From assembly GCF_030020805.1 (NCBI RefSeq), contig NZ_CP125098.1, positions 2,937,501 to 3,001,500 of the forward strand: a stretch of DNA of 64,000 nt, read 5' to 3'. Positions 1 to 10,966 of this stretch are shown here, in pieces. The notes under the pieces are model-generated. The model was not told the DNA's origin. It searched no databases and worked only from the letters and a program-made list of their open reading frames with translations. The stretch is from Paenibacillus sp. RC67. Its GTDB lineage: Bacteria; Bacillota; Bacilli; Paenibacillales; NBRC-103111. Both the position numbers and the translations under genes were made by a program. Numbering within the stretch: position 1 is the stretch's first letter; every line of letters starts with the position of its first letter.

Positions 1-127
1 GCAAAATAGCATTCACTCGTTGGTCAGTTTTGAGAGGACAAAGACTCCATTAGGAGTCGATGTGAATCTCAACAACACTGACAACTGACATCGTGAATTT
101 GATGTAACAGTTGCAGATTGTTCCTTG

Positions 128-160
128 AAAACTAGATATCGAAATAAATGCGTAGAGCAA
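128..160 (+). other. 5' arm of the 23S rRNA processing stem
   Basis: This stretch, running from AAAACTAGAT to ATGCGTAGAG, is nearly complementary to 3181-3212 downstream of the 23S gene. The two arms would bring the ends of the pre-23S transcript together as an RNase III-type stalk. The TTCCTTGAAAACTAGAT motif beside it is typical of Bacillales 16S-23S spacers. The rest of 1-201 is spacer with no tRNA or 5S gene visible. Confidence 0.75.
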
Positions 161-201
161 TACAACGTAGTGACGATTCTTTATGAATCGAATCATTAGC
201 T

Positions 202-3124
<2,923 letters not shown>

Positions 3125-3180
3125 AATCTGCGATGTGCAGCATCGTCAGAGCCCGGAAACAAACCGGTTAACAAATACTA

Positions 3181-3212
3181 TTACTTTACGCATGAATTTC
3201 GTATCTAGTTTT
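3181..3212 (+). other. 3' arm of the 23S rRNA processing stem
   Basis: This arm ends in CGTATCTAGTTTT and is the near-perfect complement of 128-160. It marks the maturation stalk of the 23S precursor. No 5S rRNA lies between it and the first tRNA at 3242. Confidence 0.75.
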
Positions 3213-3241
3213 CAGGGTGCAAGTCACCTTGAATTGAATAA

Positions 3242-3327
3242 GCGGTTGTGGTGGAATGGCAGACACGCTATCTTGAGGGGGTAGTGGGCGTACGCTCGTG
3301 GAGGTTCGAGTCCTCTCAACCGCACCA
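3242..3327 (+). tRNA. tRNA-Leu (anticodon GAG)
   Basis: The acceptor GCGGTTG pairs with CAACCGC, and A plus an encoded CCA follow. The anticodon stem CTATC/GGTAG closes the loop TTGAGGG, giving anticodon GAG, which reads CUC/CUU leucine codons. There is a long variable arm, as expected for class II tRNA-Leu, and the T-arm is GAGGTTCGAGTCCTC. It is probably co-transcribed with the rrn operon. Confidence 0.95.
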
Positions 3328-3335
3328 AACATCAT

Positions 3336-3419
3336 GCAGTCGTGGCGGAATTGGCAGACGCGCACGGTTCAGGTCCGTGTGGGCTAACCCCCGTGGAGGT
3401 TCGAGTCCTCTCGACTGCA
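3336..3419 (+). tRNA. tRNA-Leu (anticodon CAG)
   Basis: The acceptor GCAGTCG pairs with CGACTGC, followed by discriminator A. The anticodon stem CACGG/CCGTG encloses TTCAGGT, giving anticodon CAG, which reads CUG. It has a class II variable arm. CCA is not encoded, unlike the two neighbouring tRNAs. Confidence 0.95.
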
Positions 3420-3426
3420 TTTTCTT

Positions 3427-3503
3427 GTGCCCTTAGCTCAGCTGGATAGAGCGTTTGACTACGAATCAAAAGGCCGGGAGTTCGAATCTCTCAGGGCACG
3501 CCA
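3427..3503 (+). tRNA. tRNA-Arg (anticodon ACG)
   Basis: The acceptor GTGCCCT pairs with AGGGCAC, and discriminator G and an encoded CCA follow. The anticodon loop contains ACG, where A34 would be edited to inosine by TadA to read CGU/CGC/CGA. It is the last gene of the rRNA-tRNA run, before the terminator at 3545. Confidence 0.95.
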
Positions 3504-3544
3504 TTTAACTGATTTAGTACCTAGAAATTAATAACCTCTATATT

Positions 3545-3586
3545 AAGAAACCTGTGATTTTTAATAATCACAGGTTTCTTTTCTTT
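3545..3586 (+). terminator. Terminator of the rRNA-tRNA operon, probably bidirectional
   Basis: AAGAAACCTGTGATT pairs with AATCACAGGTTTCTT over a 15-bp stem with a short AT-rich loop, followed by TTCTTT. It separates the tRNA run from the convergent small gene whose stop is at 3592. Confidence 0.9.
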
Positions 3587-3591
3587 ACATT

Positions 3592-3774
3592 CTAGTACTC
3601 ACTTGAGTCTGATTCTTCCTCATTTAGAGCAGAGGAGGTTGCGCCTTCGTTCTCTGAATTGCTTTGAAGCATGGACGACAATTGTTCAACTTGCTGCTGT
3701 TGCTCTTCATTTTCCGCATTGGATTGTGCGGCATTGATAGCATTTTGAATAGCATTGTTATTGTTTTCAGCCAT
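3592..3774 (-). CDS. Small acidic Asn/Gln/Glu-rich protein
   Basis: This encodes a 60-residue protein of unknown function. It is almost free of aromatic residues, opens with a run of four Asn, has a QQQQ patch near the middle and ends in an acidic Glu/Ser tail. The composition points to a disordered, very hydrophilic peptide, recalling small spore proteins of Bacillales, but I cannot match it to a named SASP family. The start is the ATG preceded by GGAGGTGATCTCG. An in-frame GTG three codons upstream overlaps that ribosome binding site and is unlikely. It lies head-to-tail with a similar small gene at 3872 on the same strand. Confidence 0.6.
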   Translation of the reverse strand: MAENNNNAIQNAINAAQSNAENEEQQQQVEQLSSMLQSNSENEGATSSALNEEESDSSEY

Positions 3775-3871
3775 CGAGATCACCTCCTCGTCTTTATCAG
3801 AGATAGTATCCCACTAACCTTAGCGGTACATACAAGTTTACGCACGCTAAGTCAAAAATCTTTTCAAGTTT

Positions 3872-4051
3872 TCACTTTTCCTTGCTATCTTGAGCCAAAG
3901 AGATCGTCTCATTTTCTAATTGAACCAAACCGTCGCTCGTTCCAGCAGCGTAAACATCACTTAATTGCTCTTTCGTCTTCTGCTGACCCGCTGCATTAGC
4001 AATAGATTGTCGGTTTTGCTGATTGTTTTGTCGTGAAACGGATTTATTCAT
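3872..4051 (-). CDS. Small Gln/Asn-rich hypothetical protein
   Basis: This encodes a 59-residue hydrophilic protein, starting MNKSVSRQNNQQNRQ and ending in DSKEK, with no membrane segment. Like the neighbour at 3592 its composition resembles small acid-soluble spore proteins (gamma type), but the diagnostic repeats are missing, so the role is open. The start is uncertain: the AAAGG motif lies 14 bases before the ATG at 4051 and only 2 bases before an in-frame GTG four codons earlier. The tandem with 3592-3774 suggests a pair of related small proteins. Confidence 0.5.
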   Translation of the reverse strand: MNKSVSRQNNQQNRQSIANAAGQQKTKEQLSDVYAAGTSDGLVQLENETISLAQDSKEK

Positions 4052-4144
4052 ACATACATACACTGCCTTTCTGAGAAGTCATATTAAAGGATTACTTGTT
4101 TAATGTGTCACATAAGCATTAATATATACTTCTCTTGTCGATAC

Positions 4145-4172
4145 TTGACGGAATTAAAAATGACTGTATAAG
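4145..4172 (+). promoter_or_regulatory. Sigma-A-like promoter for the PAS kinase
   Basis: TTGACG (4145-4150), a 16-base spacer, and TATAAG (4167-4172) lie about 75 bases upstream of the kinase start. No other gene would use it in this orientation. Confidence 0.55.
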
Positions 4173-4245
4173 AAGGAAAAGCTCAATATTTGAAGAACAT
4201 AAGTAATACTGTCGAAAAAATAATTCGAATATGAGGTACATTGCC

Positions 4246-6483
4246 ATGTGCGAAATGCAGCAGGAAGTTGAAAATATAGCTGGAAACAGGAATTGCCTGA
4301 AAACATCCTTGCCTATGAATGACGCATTATTCCGTATTGCTTTTGATTATGCTGCAACGGGAATGGCTATTAATGATCTGGATGGTAAATGGCATAAGGT
4401 TAACAGAGCATTATGCGGAATTACCGGTTACTCTGAGCAAGAGCTGCTTTTGACGGACTTCCAAAGCCTGACACACCCTGAAGATTTAGAAATAAACCTG
4501 GAGTATACGAAGCGTCTGCTGTCTGGTGAATGGGATAGCTTTCAAATAGAGAAACGTTTTAAGCACAAGACCGGGAATGTAATATGGATTCTACTGGATG
4601 TATCGTTGGTCCGCAGTCCTGAAGGAGAGCCTATGTATACGATTGCACAAATTCAGGATATTAGCTCGAGAAAACAGTTAGAGCAAAAGTACCGTTCGCT
4701 CATTGAATATAACCCAGCGGGTATTTTTTCATTGGACCTCGATGGGAAGATCGACGGAGTGAATCCAGCTATGGAAAAAATAATTGGTTACGATGCTCAT
4801 GAGCTTTTACATACATCATTCAAATCTTTAATTGCCGAGGAAGAAGATCATCTCCTTATTTTGCAAAACGTCATGGAGAATGATCAATACAATCATGAAA
4901 TAACGCTAACTCATAAGCTTGGTTACCAAGTATTTTTAGGTGCAAAGGATGTACCTATCATCGTTGATGGCAAGATTGTCGGTTTTTATATTATTGCTAG
5001 GGATATTACGGAGCATAAGAAAACGAAGGAATCGCTTGTGTTGCTTCAGCAGGATATGCAGGACGTTGTAAGAAAGCAGCAGGGAATGACGTTCAAGTTC
5101 AAAGAGGTGGACGGAAAGTTCATTCACACATTATGTGACGGTGAGTTGATTTATCGTCTGGGCTACACGCCGGAGCAAATTGTGGGAAGTGAGCTAAGTG
5201 ATGTTGTACCTTGGGAGATCGCTCAGAATAAGGAGGAGTATTATAAACGCGCATGGCTTGGAGAAGAGAATGTATTGTATGAAGGGATGCTCAATGAGGT
5301 CCCCTATCTAGCATCTCTTAGGCCTATAAAACGAGACGGACAAGTTGTAGAGGTCATTGCTTCCTGTATTGATATTACCGAACGTAAGCGTACGGAGGAG
5401 GATTTACGGGCAACCAAGGAAATGTTGGAATCCCTAATCACGAATACTTCGGATGCTATCGATGTCATAGATTTGCAAGGTCATGTACTCCAAATAAATA
5501 ATGCGTTTGAAAGAATCTATGGCTGGAGTGGTGAAGAAATTATTGGCCAACAGCTGCCACTACTTCCTGATGAGCGAAAAGATGAATTAACCGAAATTAT
5601 GGATCAATTATTATCTGGTAAGGAAATAACGGATTACGAAACGATTCGTCTCCATAAAGACGGAACCGTCCTGCAGGTTAGTTTGACAATATCACCGATT
5701 AAAGATGCTGATGGAGAGACGATTGCTATAGCTGGAATATCAAGGGATATTACGGAGCGTAAAAAGACAGAGGAGCTGTTAAGGAAATCGGACAGACTCG
5801 CTGTTGTAGGTCAATTGGCTGCTGGTCTTGCCCATGAAATACGTAATCCGCTTACTTCGTTAAAAGGATTTCTGCAGTTGATGTATGAGAAGGGTCCGAA
5901 TCAACAGCGATATTACGATATTATGTGCAGCGAACTGAATAGGATAAATTTTATTGTGAGTGAATTTCTGATTATCGCAAAACCGCAGGTTATAGAGTTC
6001 AATTTGAAATCATTAAAGCAAATTATACAAACCGTGATTCAATTAATCGAGCCTGAAGCGACTATGAACAATGTGCAGATTTCGGTGCAAATGTCGAAAA
6101 AGGATCCGATTATGATATGCTGCTCCGAATTTCAAATCAAGCAGGTTTTTATCAACTTATTGAAAAATGCTATTGAAGCTATGCCTAATGGAGGTGAGAT
6201 TCAACTAGATGTTCATCAAGATCAGCAGGAGGTCCATATCCGAATCGTGGATAACGGTCATGGTATTCCGCAGGAACGACTGGCTTTCTTGGGTGAGCCT
6301 TTCTATACGACCAAAGAAAAAGGCACTGGTCTTGGTCTTATGATGTGTTATAAGATTATTGAGACCCATCAAGGAAAAATCCAAATCGAGAGCGAGCTAA
6401 ATGAAGGTACGGAAGTTAATATGACCCTACCTATATCGCTGAACCGCTCCATTGATGGCAATATGAAGGTGATGGCTAAATAA
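4246..6483 (+). CDS. Multi-PAS sensor histidine kinase (KinA/KinE-like)
   Basis: This is a 745-residue soluble histidine kinase with no membrane segment. Four PAS repeats, each ending in the DIT/S-x-R-K type linker, occupy roughly residues 20-145, 150-260, 275-385 and 390-510. The HisKA segment GLAHEIRNPLTSLKGF carries the phosphorylated His near residue 530. The ATPase domain has an N box (NLLKNAIEAMPNGG), a G1 box (DNGHGIP) and a G2 box (GTGLGL). The architecture matches Bacillales sporulation kinases that phosphorylate Spo0F, so a role at entry to sporulation is an inference. No response regulator is adjacent, as is usual for such orphan kinases. An in-frame ATG at 4231 is possible, but GAGG at 4233-4236 is well placed for the ATG at 4246. 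Confidence 0.92.
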   Translation: MCEMQQEVENIAGNRNCLKTSLPMNDALFRIAFDYAATGMAINDLDGKWHKVNRALCGITGYSEQELLLTDFQSLTHPEDLEINLEYTKRLLSGEWDSFQIEKRFKHKTGNVIWILLDVSLVRSPEGEPMYTIAQIQDISSRKQLEQKYRSLIEYNPAGIFSLDLDGKIDGVNPAMEKIIGYDAHELLHTSFKSLIAEEEDHLLILQNVMENDQYNHEITLTHKLGYQVFLGAKDVPIIVDGKIVGFYIIARDITEHKKTKESLVLLQQDMQDVVRKQQGMTFKFKEVDGKFIHTLCDGELIYRLGYTPEQIVGSELSDVVPWEIAQNKEEYYKRAWLGEENVLYEGMLNEVPYLASLRPIKRDGQVVEVIASCIDITERKRTEEDLRATKEMLESLITNTSDAIDVIDLQGHVLQINNAFERIYGWSGEEIIGQQLPLLPDERKDELTEIMDQLLSGKEITDYETIRLHKDGTVLQVSLTISPIKDADGETIAIAGISRDITERKKTEELLRKSDRLAVVGQLAAGLAHEIRNPLTSLKGFLQLMYEKGPNQQRYYDIMCSELNRINFIVSEFLIIAKPQVIEFNLKSLKQIIQTVIQLIEPEATMNNVQISVQMSKKDPIMICCSEFQIKQVFINLLKNAIEAMPNGGEIQLDVHQDQQEVHIRIVDNGHGIPQERLAFLGEPFYTTKEKGTGLGLMMCYKIIETHQGKIQIESELNEGTEVNMTLPISLNRSIDGNMKVMAK

Positions 6484-6553
6484 GCAATACTTGATAAATT
6501 ATTCAAATCGTGATATGCCTATAAAGGTACATTATGCTGAAGGAGGAATCATT

Positions 6554-7483
6554 TTGAAATTTTCACCACTAGGAAAAAGCAACATTCAGGTATCGCGTGT
6601 TACGTTCGGCTGTTGGGAGCTGGGTGGTGGACCGTGGGAGTTTACGAGTGACGATAATAATATGAAAGCGGTACAAGCTGCTTTTGATATGGGGATTACT
6701 ACGTTCGACACGGCAGAAGGTTATGGTTCCGGACATTCTGAGGAAATCGTCGGCAATGCTCTGCAGGGTAAAAGGGAGCAGTGCATTTTAACTACTAAAG
6801 TGAGCCGCGCTAATCTTGCACCTGCTAATGTTCGACGTTCTGCTGAAGCGAGCTTGCAGAGGCTGAAGACCGACTATATCGATATTTACTATATCCATTG
6901 GCCAAGCTTTGAAGTTCCGGTATCTGAGACTTTGACGGAGTTTAACAAATTGAAGGAAGAGGGCTTAATCCGAGCCATTGGAGTATCCAATTTTTCAGTA
7001 GAACAACTGGAGGAAGCTTCTCTTTATGCTCAAATCGATGTGCTGCAGCCCGAATACAGCTTATTGCACAGATCGATAGAACAAGATATCGTGCCGTATT
7101 GTAAGAAAAATAACATAGCTATTATGAGCTATAGCTCGATTGCCAAAGGGTTATTGACTGGTGCCTTCCATTTGGGCGGAAAAAAATTGGACGAGAACGA
7201 TTTCCGCAGTACAAGACGGTTGTTCTTGCCGGATCATTTGGAAAAAGAGGAAGAGCTCATCATGGTGCTCAAAGATATTGCTGACTCGAAAGGGAAAGCC
7301 ATATCCCAAATTGCTATAAGCTGGCTGCTGCATCAAGAAGCATTGACGACAGCTATCGTTGGCTCACAAAGCATTAAGCATATGAAAGAAAATATCGAAG
7401 CAGCGGACATTGAGTTGAACTCGGATGAGTTGAACGCGCTGGATTCCGTCAGCAAAAAAGTCATTGCTAGCATTGACGCATAG
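6554..7483 (+). CDS. Aldo/keto reductase
   Basis: This encodes a 309-residue NADPH-dependent oxidoreductase of the AKR superfamily, with a (beta/alpha)8 barrel. The tetrad is visible: Asp and Tyr in FDTAEGYGSGHSEE, Lys in LTTKVSR and His in IYYIHWPS. The GVSNFS segment and the C-terminal IVGSQSIKHMKEN (cofactor phosphate site) also fit. The start is the TTG preceded by AGGAGGAATCATT. The open frame extends to 6491, but nothing supports a start there. The natural substrate, an aldehyde or sugar, cannot be deduced. It follows the kinase by 70 bases with its own ribosome binding site. Confidence 0.9.
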   Translation: MKFSPLGKSNIQVSRVTFGCWELGGGPWEFTSDDNNMKAVQAAFDMGITTFDTAEGYGSGHSEEIVGNALQGKREQCILTTKVSRANLAPANVRRSAEASLQRLKTDYIDIYYIHWPSFEVPVSETLTEFNKLKEEGLIRAIGVSNFSVEQLEEASLYAQIDVLQPEYSLLHRSIEQDIVPYCKKNNIAIMSYSSIAKGLLTGAFHLGGKKLDENDFRSTRRLFLPDHLEKEEELIMVLKDIADSKGKAISQIAISWLLHQEALTTAIVGSQSIKHMKENIEAADIELNSDELNALDSVSKKVIASIDA

Positions 7484-7800
7484 CATTAGATGCGGAGCTC
7501 TTCCTGAATGTATCATTTATCTTGCAACCTGTTTTTCTGCCAAAGCATAAACAGTGGTGCCCTAAAACAATGAAAGCCCTACCTCTCTTTCATCCTTGCG
7601 GCTCCGAAGACCGCGCCAGTGTGAATCAGTAACACGACTACAAATTCTTAGGGTTAGTTTGGAATTTGAGATGTTTTATGGGTGGAGGTACAACGAAAAC
7701 GAACTGAGGAAAATACGTTTTGAGGTTGCCTTGAAATGATACATTAGGATATCTTATCATGTTTCGATATATTATGCAAGTGAATTTATTATGAATATTG
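7484..7800. other. Intergenic region without a gene
   Basis: No convincing open frame is present. Two consecutive short hairpins are visible: ATGAAAG..CTTTCAT near 7569-7594 and GCGG..CCGC near 7598-7614. A weak third, AAAACG..CGTTTT, lies near 7697-7722. I could not assign a known riboswitch or sRNA family on either strand. A possible weak promoter is TTGAAA (7731) - 18 bases - TATCAT (7755). Confidence 0.4.
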
Positions 7801-7801
7801 A

Positions 7802-7829
7802 TTGACGATAGCCATTTCTTTATTATAAG
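7802..7829 (+). promoter_or_regulatory. Promoter of the glcT-PTS operon
   Basis: TTGACG (7802-7807), a 16-base spacer, and TATAAG (7824-7829). The expected transcript start, near 7836, would place the RAT motif at the very 5' end of the leader, which is the arrangement needed for antitermination. Confidence 0.65.
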
Positions 7830-7850
7830 ATGAATATAAGTGAATAACGT

Positions 7851-7880
7851 GGCGTGTTACCTTGTACAAGGGCATGAGCC
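7851..7880 (+). promoter_or_regulatory. RAT-like ribonucleic antiterminator for GlcT
   Basis: The segment contains GTGTTAC and, 10 bases later, GGCATGAG. From memory these match the two halves of the GlcT-binding RAT in the Bacillus subtilis ptsG leader (GTGTTACTG..CAGGCATGAG). The 3' half overlaps the first arm of the terminator at 7876, so folding of one excludes the other. Binding by the adjacent GlcT protein is inferred. Confidence 0.7.
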
Positions 7881-7935
7881 AGGGAGAGATTTCTATGAAT
7901 ATAGAAATCTTTTCTTGGCTCTTTTCTGTTTTATT
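7876..7935 (+). terminator. Conditional leader terminator overlapping the RAT
   Basis: GAGCCA (7876-7881) pairs with TGGCTC (7916-7921). Inside, a perfect 10-bp helix AGATTTCTAT/ATAGAAATCT has a four-base loop. TTTTCTGTTTT follows. It lies upstream of the glcT start, so it would control the whole operon including glcT. Confidence 0.75.
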
Positions 7936-7977
7936 GTATATATTATCCATATGGACAAAATAGGCGGTGATTCGTCA

Positions 7978-8835
7978 GTGAGGCCAGAGAATAACCATCG
8001 CATCGAAAGAGTGATTGGCAATAACGTTATTTTGGTCAAGGAGCTAGGTTCAGACAGGGAGTATGTGCTGTTGGGGAAAGGAATAGGTTTCGGTACTAAA
8101 GCTCCCGGTTTCATTGATGCTAAAGATCCTCGAATTGAAAAACGGTTTCGTTTGGATGATAGAGACCAATTGACGCAGTATCGTTCTCTTCTGGAGGATG
8201 TTTATCCGGAAGTCATTGTGATTTCGGAGCAAATTATCGAGCAAATTCAGAGCCAATTTACGACTCCAATTAACAATAAGGTTTACTTTGCATTGCCCAG
8301 TCATATTCAGTTTGCGATACACAGGCTTCGTAACGGTATGGACATCGTTAACCCGTTTTTATATGAAACGAAAATGTTTTTTCCTATGGAGTATGACATT
8401 GCCAAGAAGGCAGCCGACCTTATTCGCAATAAATTTCTAATTGATGTTCCTGAAGATGAAGTAGGCTTTCTTACCTATCACGTTCATTCTGCCGTAACGA
8501 ATGTGCCTGTAGGTCAACTGGTCAAGTTCTCCAACCTAATCAATGAAATGGTCGAGACGATTGAGATGTATAGGTCGATACGTATTCCTAAAGAAAGTAT
8601 GGATTATGTAAGGCTTGTTACCCATCTTCGGTTTTCTCTAGAGCGTGTTACACAAAAGAAGGTCGTCAGCAACCCGTTTCTTAAACAAATGAAGAAGCAG
8701 TATAAGGAGGAGTATAAGCTCGCACTAGAGCTGGCAGAGGTGATGAAGCATCATCTGCAGACGGAAATACCGGAGGATGAGGTAGGCTTCCTGGTTATGC
8801 ATTTGTACAGGTTGTTTCAAGTTTTCACATCATGA
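7978..8835 (+). CDS. glcT: PTS operon transcriptional antiterminator of the BglG family
   Basis: This encodes a 285-residue RNA-binding antiterminator that stabilises the RAT hairpin when the PTS sugar is present. The N-terminal co-antiterminator domain has RVIGNNVILV and GKGIGFG. Two PRD domains follow (about 60-170 and 175-285). Conserved His residues lie in LPSHIQFAIHRL, LTYHVHS, VTHLRFS and LVMHLYR, which are phosphorylated by EIIB and HPr in this family. The open frame extends upstream through the leader terminator, but length, homology and the AGGCGGTGA ribosome binding site favour the GTG at 7978. It is followed by EIIA and EIICB genes in one operon, with an upstream RAT, implying autoregulation. 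Confidence 0.88.
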   Translation: MRPENNHRIERVIGNNVILVKELGSDREYVLLGKGIGFGTKAPGFIDAKDPRIEKRFRLDDRDQLTQYRSLLEDVYPEVIVISEQIIEQIQSQFTTPINNKVYFALPSHIQFAIHRLRNGMDIVNPFLYETKMFFPMEYDIAKKAADLIRNKFLIDVPEDEVGFLTYHVHSAVTNVPVGQLVKFSNLINEMVETIEMYRSIRIPKESMDYVRLVTHLRFSLERVTQKKVVSNPFLKQMKKQYKEEYKLALELAEVMKHHLQTEIPEDEVGFLVMHLYRLFQVFTS

Positions 8836-8865
8836 GGTAGGTTCTATTCAACAAGGGGGATCCGC

Positions 8866-9369
8866 ATGTTTACTCATTGGCTTACCAACAAGACGAAATA
8901 TCAATCTTTGGACATTAACTCACCACTATCTGGTCAATCGGTTCCTCTGGATCATGTGCCTGATAAAGCATTTGCAAGTAAACAGATGGGGGAAGGTCTT
9001 GCCATTGATCCCATGGACGGGATATTGGTAGCGCCGTTCGACGGTGTGGTGGTATACTTGATCCAATCGAAGCATGCCCTTATTTTGGAACATGAATCAG
9101 GACTCCAGCTGCTCATTCACATTGGGATAAACACGGTTGCTTTAAAAGGCGAAGGCTTTCATTCACATATTGAAACCGGTGATTTGGTCTCTGCGGGGCA
9201 GAAATTGATTACTTTCGATGTGGACTTCATCAGGACAGCGGGGTACGAACCTATCACGCCAATCGTTATAGCAAATGGAGAAATGGCTCCTGACGTCGCT
9301 TGTTCCTATAAATCCGTGCAAGCGGGAGAGCCTGCTATTATGAGAGTAGTGTGGCAGAGCTCTATATAA
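8866..9369 (+). CDS. PTS glucose-family EIIA component
   Basis: This 167-residue cytoplasmic protein passes phosphate from HPr to the EIIB domain. The family core is clear: SPLSGQSVPLDHVPDKAFA, then MGEGLAIDP, VAPFDGVV and the active-site His in LLIHIGINTV, followed by GEGFHSHIETGD. It is a free-standing EIIA (Crr type), not fused to EIICB as in B. subtilis PtsG. The start ATG has AAGGGGGATCCGC ahead of it. It lies between glcT and the EIICB gene, both co-oriented and closely spaced. Confidence 0.93.
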   Translation: MFTHWLTNKTKYQSLDINSPLSGQSVPLDHVPDKAFASKQMGEGLAIDPMDGILVAPFDGVVVYLIQSKHALILEHESGLQLLIHIGINTVALKGEGFHSHIETGDLVSAGQKLITFDVDFIRTAGYEPITPIVIANGEMAPDVACSYKSVQAGEPAIMRVVWQSSI

Positions 9370-9417
9370 GACCGACTGCTTGTTAATGTTTTAGGGAAAA
9401 AAAGGGGTTGACTTGGG

Positions 9418-10911
9418 ATGCTCGCTTCATTGCAAAAGATCGGAAAAGCACTCATGCTTCCTGTTGCAACGCTTCCTGCGGCTGCTTTACTGAGGCGATT
9501 TGGCGCTATTGATTATGTCAATGATTTTCACCTAGGAGATAATATCGGCGGATTTTTGAACCAGTACGTAGCTCCTTTTCTTCAAGCTGGAGGTTCCGCC
9601 ATTTTTGATTATTTGCCGCTGCTGTTTGCAGTTGGAATATCTATAGGTCTGATCGGGGACGCAGCAGCTACCTTGGCGGCGGTCATTGCCTACCAGGTAT
9701 TGATCACCGTACTATCGAAAATGCCTGTAGCTTTTCCTGAGTTCATTGGTAAAGATGAGAAGCTTGATATGGGCGTTATTGGAGGCATTATTGCCGGAGT
9801 GATTTCATCCTATTTATTTAAAAAATACCATACTATAAAGCTTCCCGAATGGCTTGGATTTTTTGGAGGCAAACGGTTTGTTCCTATCATTACGTCCTTT
9901 GCGATGGTTCTTATAGGTATTGCGCTTGGCTTGATTTGGGGACCTGTACAGCATGGTTTGAATTCCTTCGGAAGATGGTTTACAGATCTGGGCGGTGTCG
10001 GAGCTTTTATTTTTGGCACGGCCAATCGGCTGTTGATTCCATTTGGGCTGCATCATGTTATCAATTCCATTGCGTGGTTTCAGATTGGAGACTACACCAA
10101 TGCCTCGGGTCAGGTTGTTCATGGTGATTTATACCGATTTTTCAATGGGGATCGCACGGCAGGACAATTTATGACGGGTTTTTTTCCAATTATGATGTTC
10201 GCGCTGCCGGCAGGAGCCTTGGCAATCATTCATAGTGCTAAGCCTGAAAAAAGAAAGCTGATTTCTTCGGTATTTATCGGTACGGCTTTGGCTTCTTTTT
10301 TGACAGGAATTACGGAGCCTCTTGAATTCGCTTTCATGTTCGTGGCACCAGGCCTGTATGTGATTCATGCTGTTCTTACTGGACTATCTGGAGCTATCGC
10401 GGCATCCCTGGGCATAAAGCTCGGGTTCGGTTTTTCTGCAGGGCTTATTGATTATGTTCTAAACTATCCGTTAGCAACACATCCGCTTATGATCATCCCG
10501 ATAGGACTGTGCTTTAGTATCGTCTATTACGTGTTATTCCGGGTATTGATTCACAAGTTTAATTTAAAAACACCAGGTCGAGAAGAGGAAGAGCCTGCTT
10601 CCACCACAAAAGGATACATTTCACCAATTCAACGTACACGTGAAAAAGCTCAGCGTATTTTGGTCGCAATCGGAGGGGCAGCTAATGTCGATGGGGTAGA
10701 CGCCTGCATAACCCGTCTAAGGCTCGTTGTTATGGATGATAAGCTGGTAGACGATAAAGAGCTCAAAGGGTTAGGAGCATCGGGTGTCATGCGGCTTGGG
10801 CAAGGAGCGGTGCAAATCATATTCGGTACCCAGTCCGATCAGTTAAAGGATGAGCTTAAAAGGCTGTTGGAATCGAATGAATTAACGAAGTATGCTTCCC
10901 ATCATGATTAG
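9418..10911 (+). CDS. PTS glucose/N-acetylglucosamine-family EIICB permease
   Basis: This 497-residue membrane permease and phosphotransferase has an EIIC domain (about 1-385, roughly ten hydrophobic segments) and a C-terminal EIIB domain (about 415-490), with the phosphorylated Cys in VDACITRLRL. The domains are joined by a LKTPGREEEE linker. The EIIC signature NRLLIPFGLHHVINSIAWFQ and the FPIMMFALPAGALAI segment look closer to NagE-type GlcNAc permeases than to PtsG, while the regulation (GlcT/RAT) is of the glucose type. Substrate is therefore glucose or GlcNAc. The start ATG has AGGGGTTGACTTGGG upstream. Confidence 0.9.
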   Translation: MLASLQKIGKALMLPVATLPAAALLRRFGAIDYVNDFHLGDNIGGFLNQYVAPFLQAGGSAIFDYLPLLFAVGISIGLIGDAAATLAAVIAYQVLITVLSKMPVAFPEFIGKDEKLDMGVIGGIIAGVISSYLFKKYHTIKLPEWLGFFGGKRFVPIITSFAMVLIGIALGLIWGPVQHGLNSFGRWFTDLGGVGAFIFGTANRLLIPFGLHHVINSIAWFQIGDYTNASGQVVHGDLYRFFNGDRTAGQFMTGFFPIMMFALPAGALAIIHSAKPEKRKLISSVFIGTALASFLTGITEPLEFAFMFVAPGLYVIHAVLTGLSGAIAASLGIKLGFGFSAGLIDYVLNYPLATHPLMIIPIGLCFSIVYYVLFRVLIHKFNLKTPGREEEEPASTTKGYISPIQRTREKAQRILVAIGGAANVDGVDACITRLRLVVMDDKLVDDKELKGLGASGVMRLGQGAVQIIFGTQSDQLKDELKRLLESNELTKYASHHD

Positions 10912-10966
10912 AATATGTTTATAATTGGGTAAAATACCATGGTAGATATAGGAGGTGCATTTCGTT

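Noticed and set aside
9810..10368. Overlapping antisense and alternate-frame open frames inside the EIICB gene
   Set aside because: They are shadows of a well-supported coding sequence.
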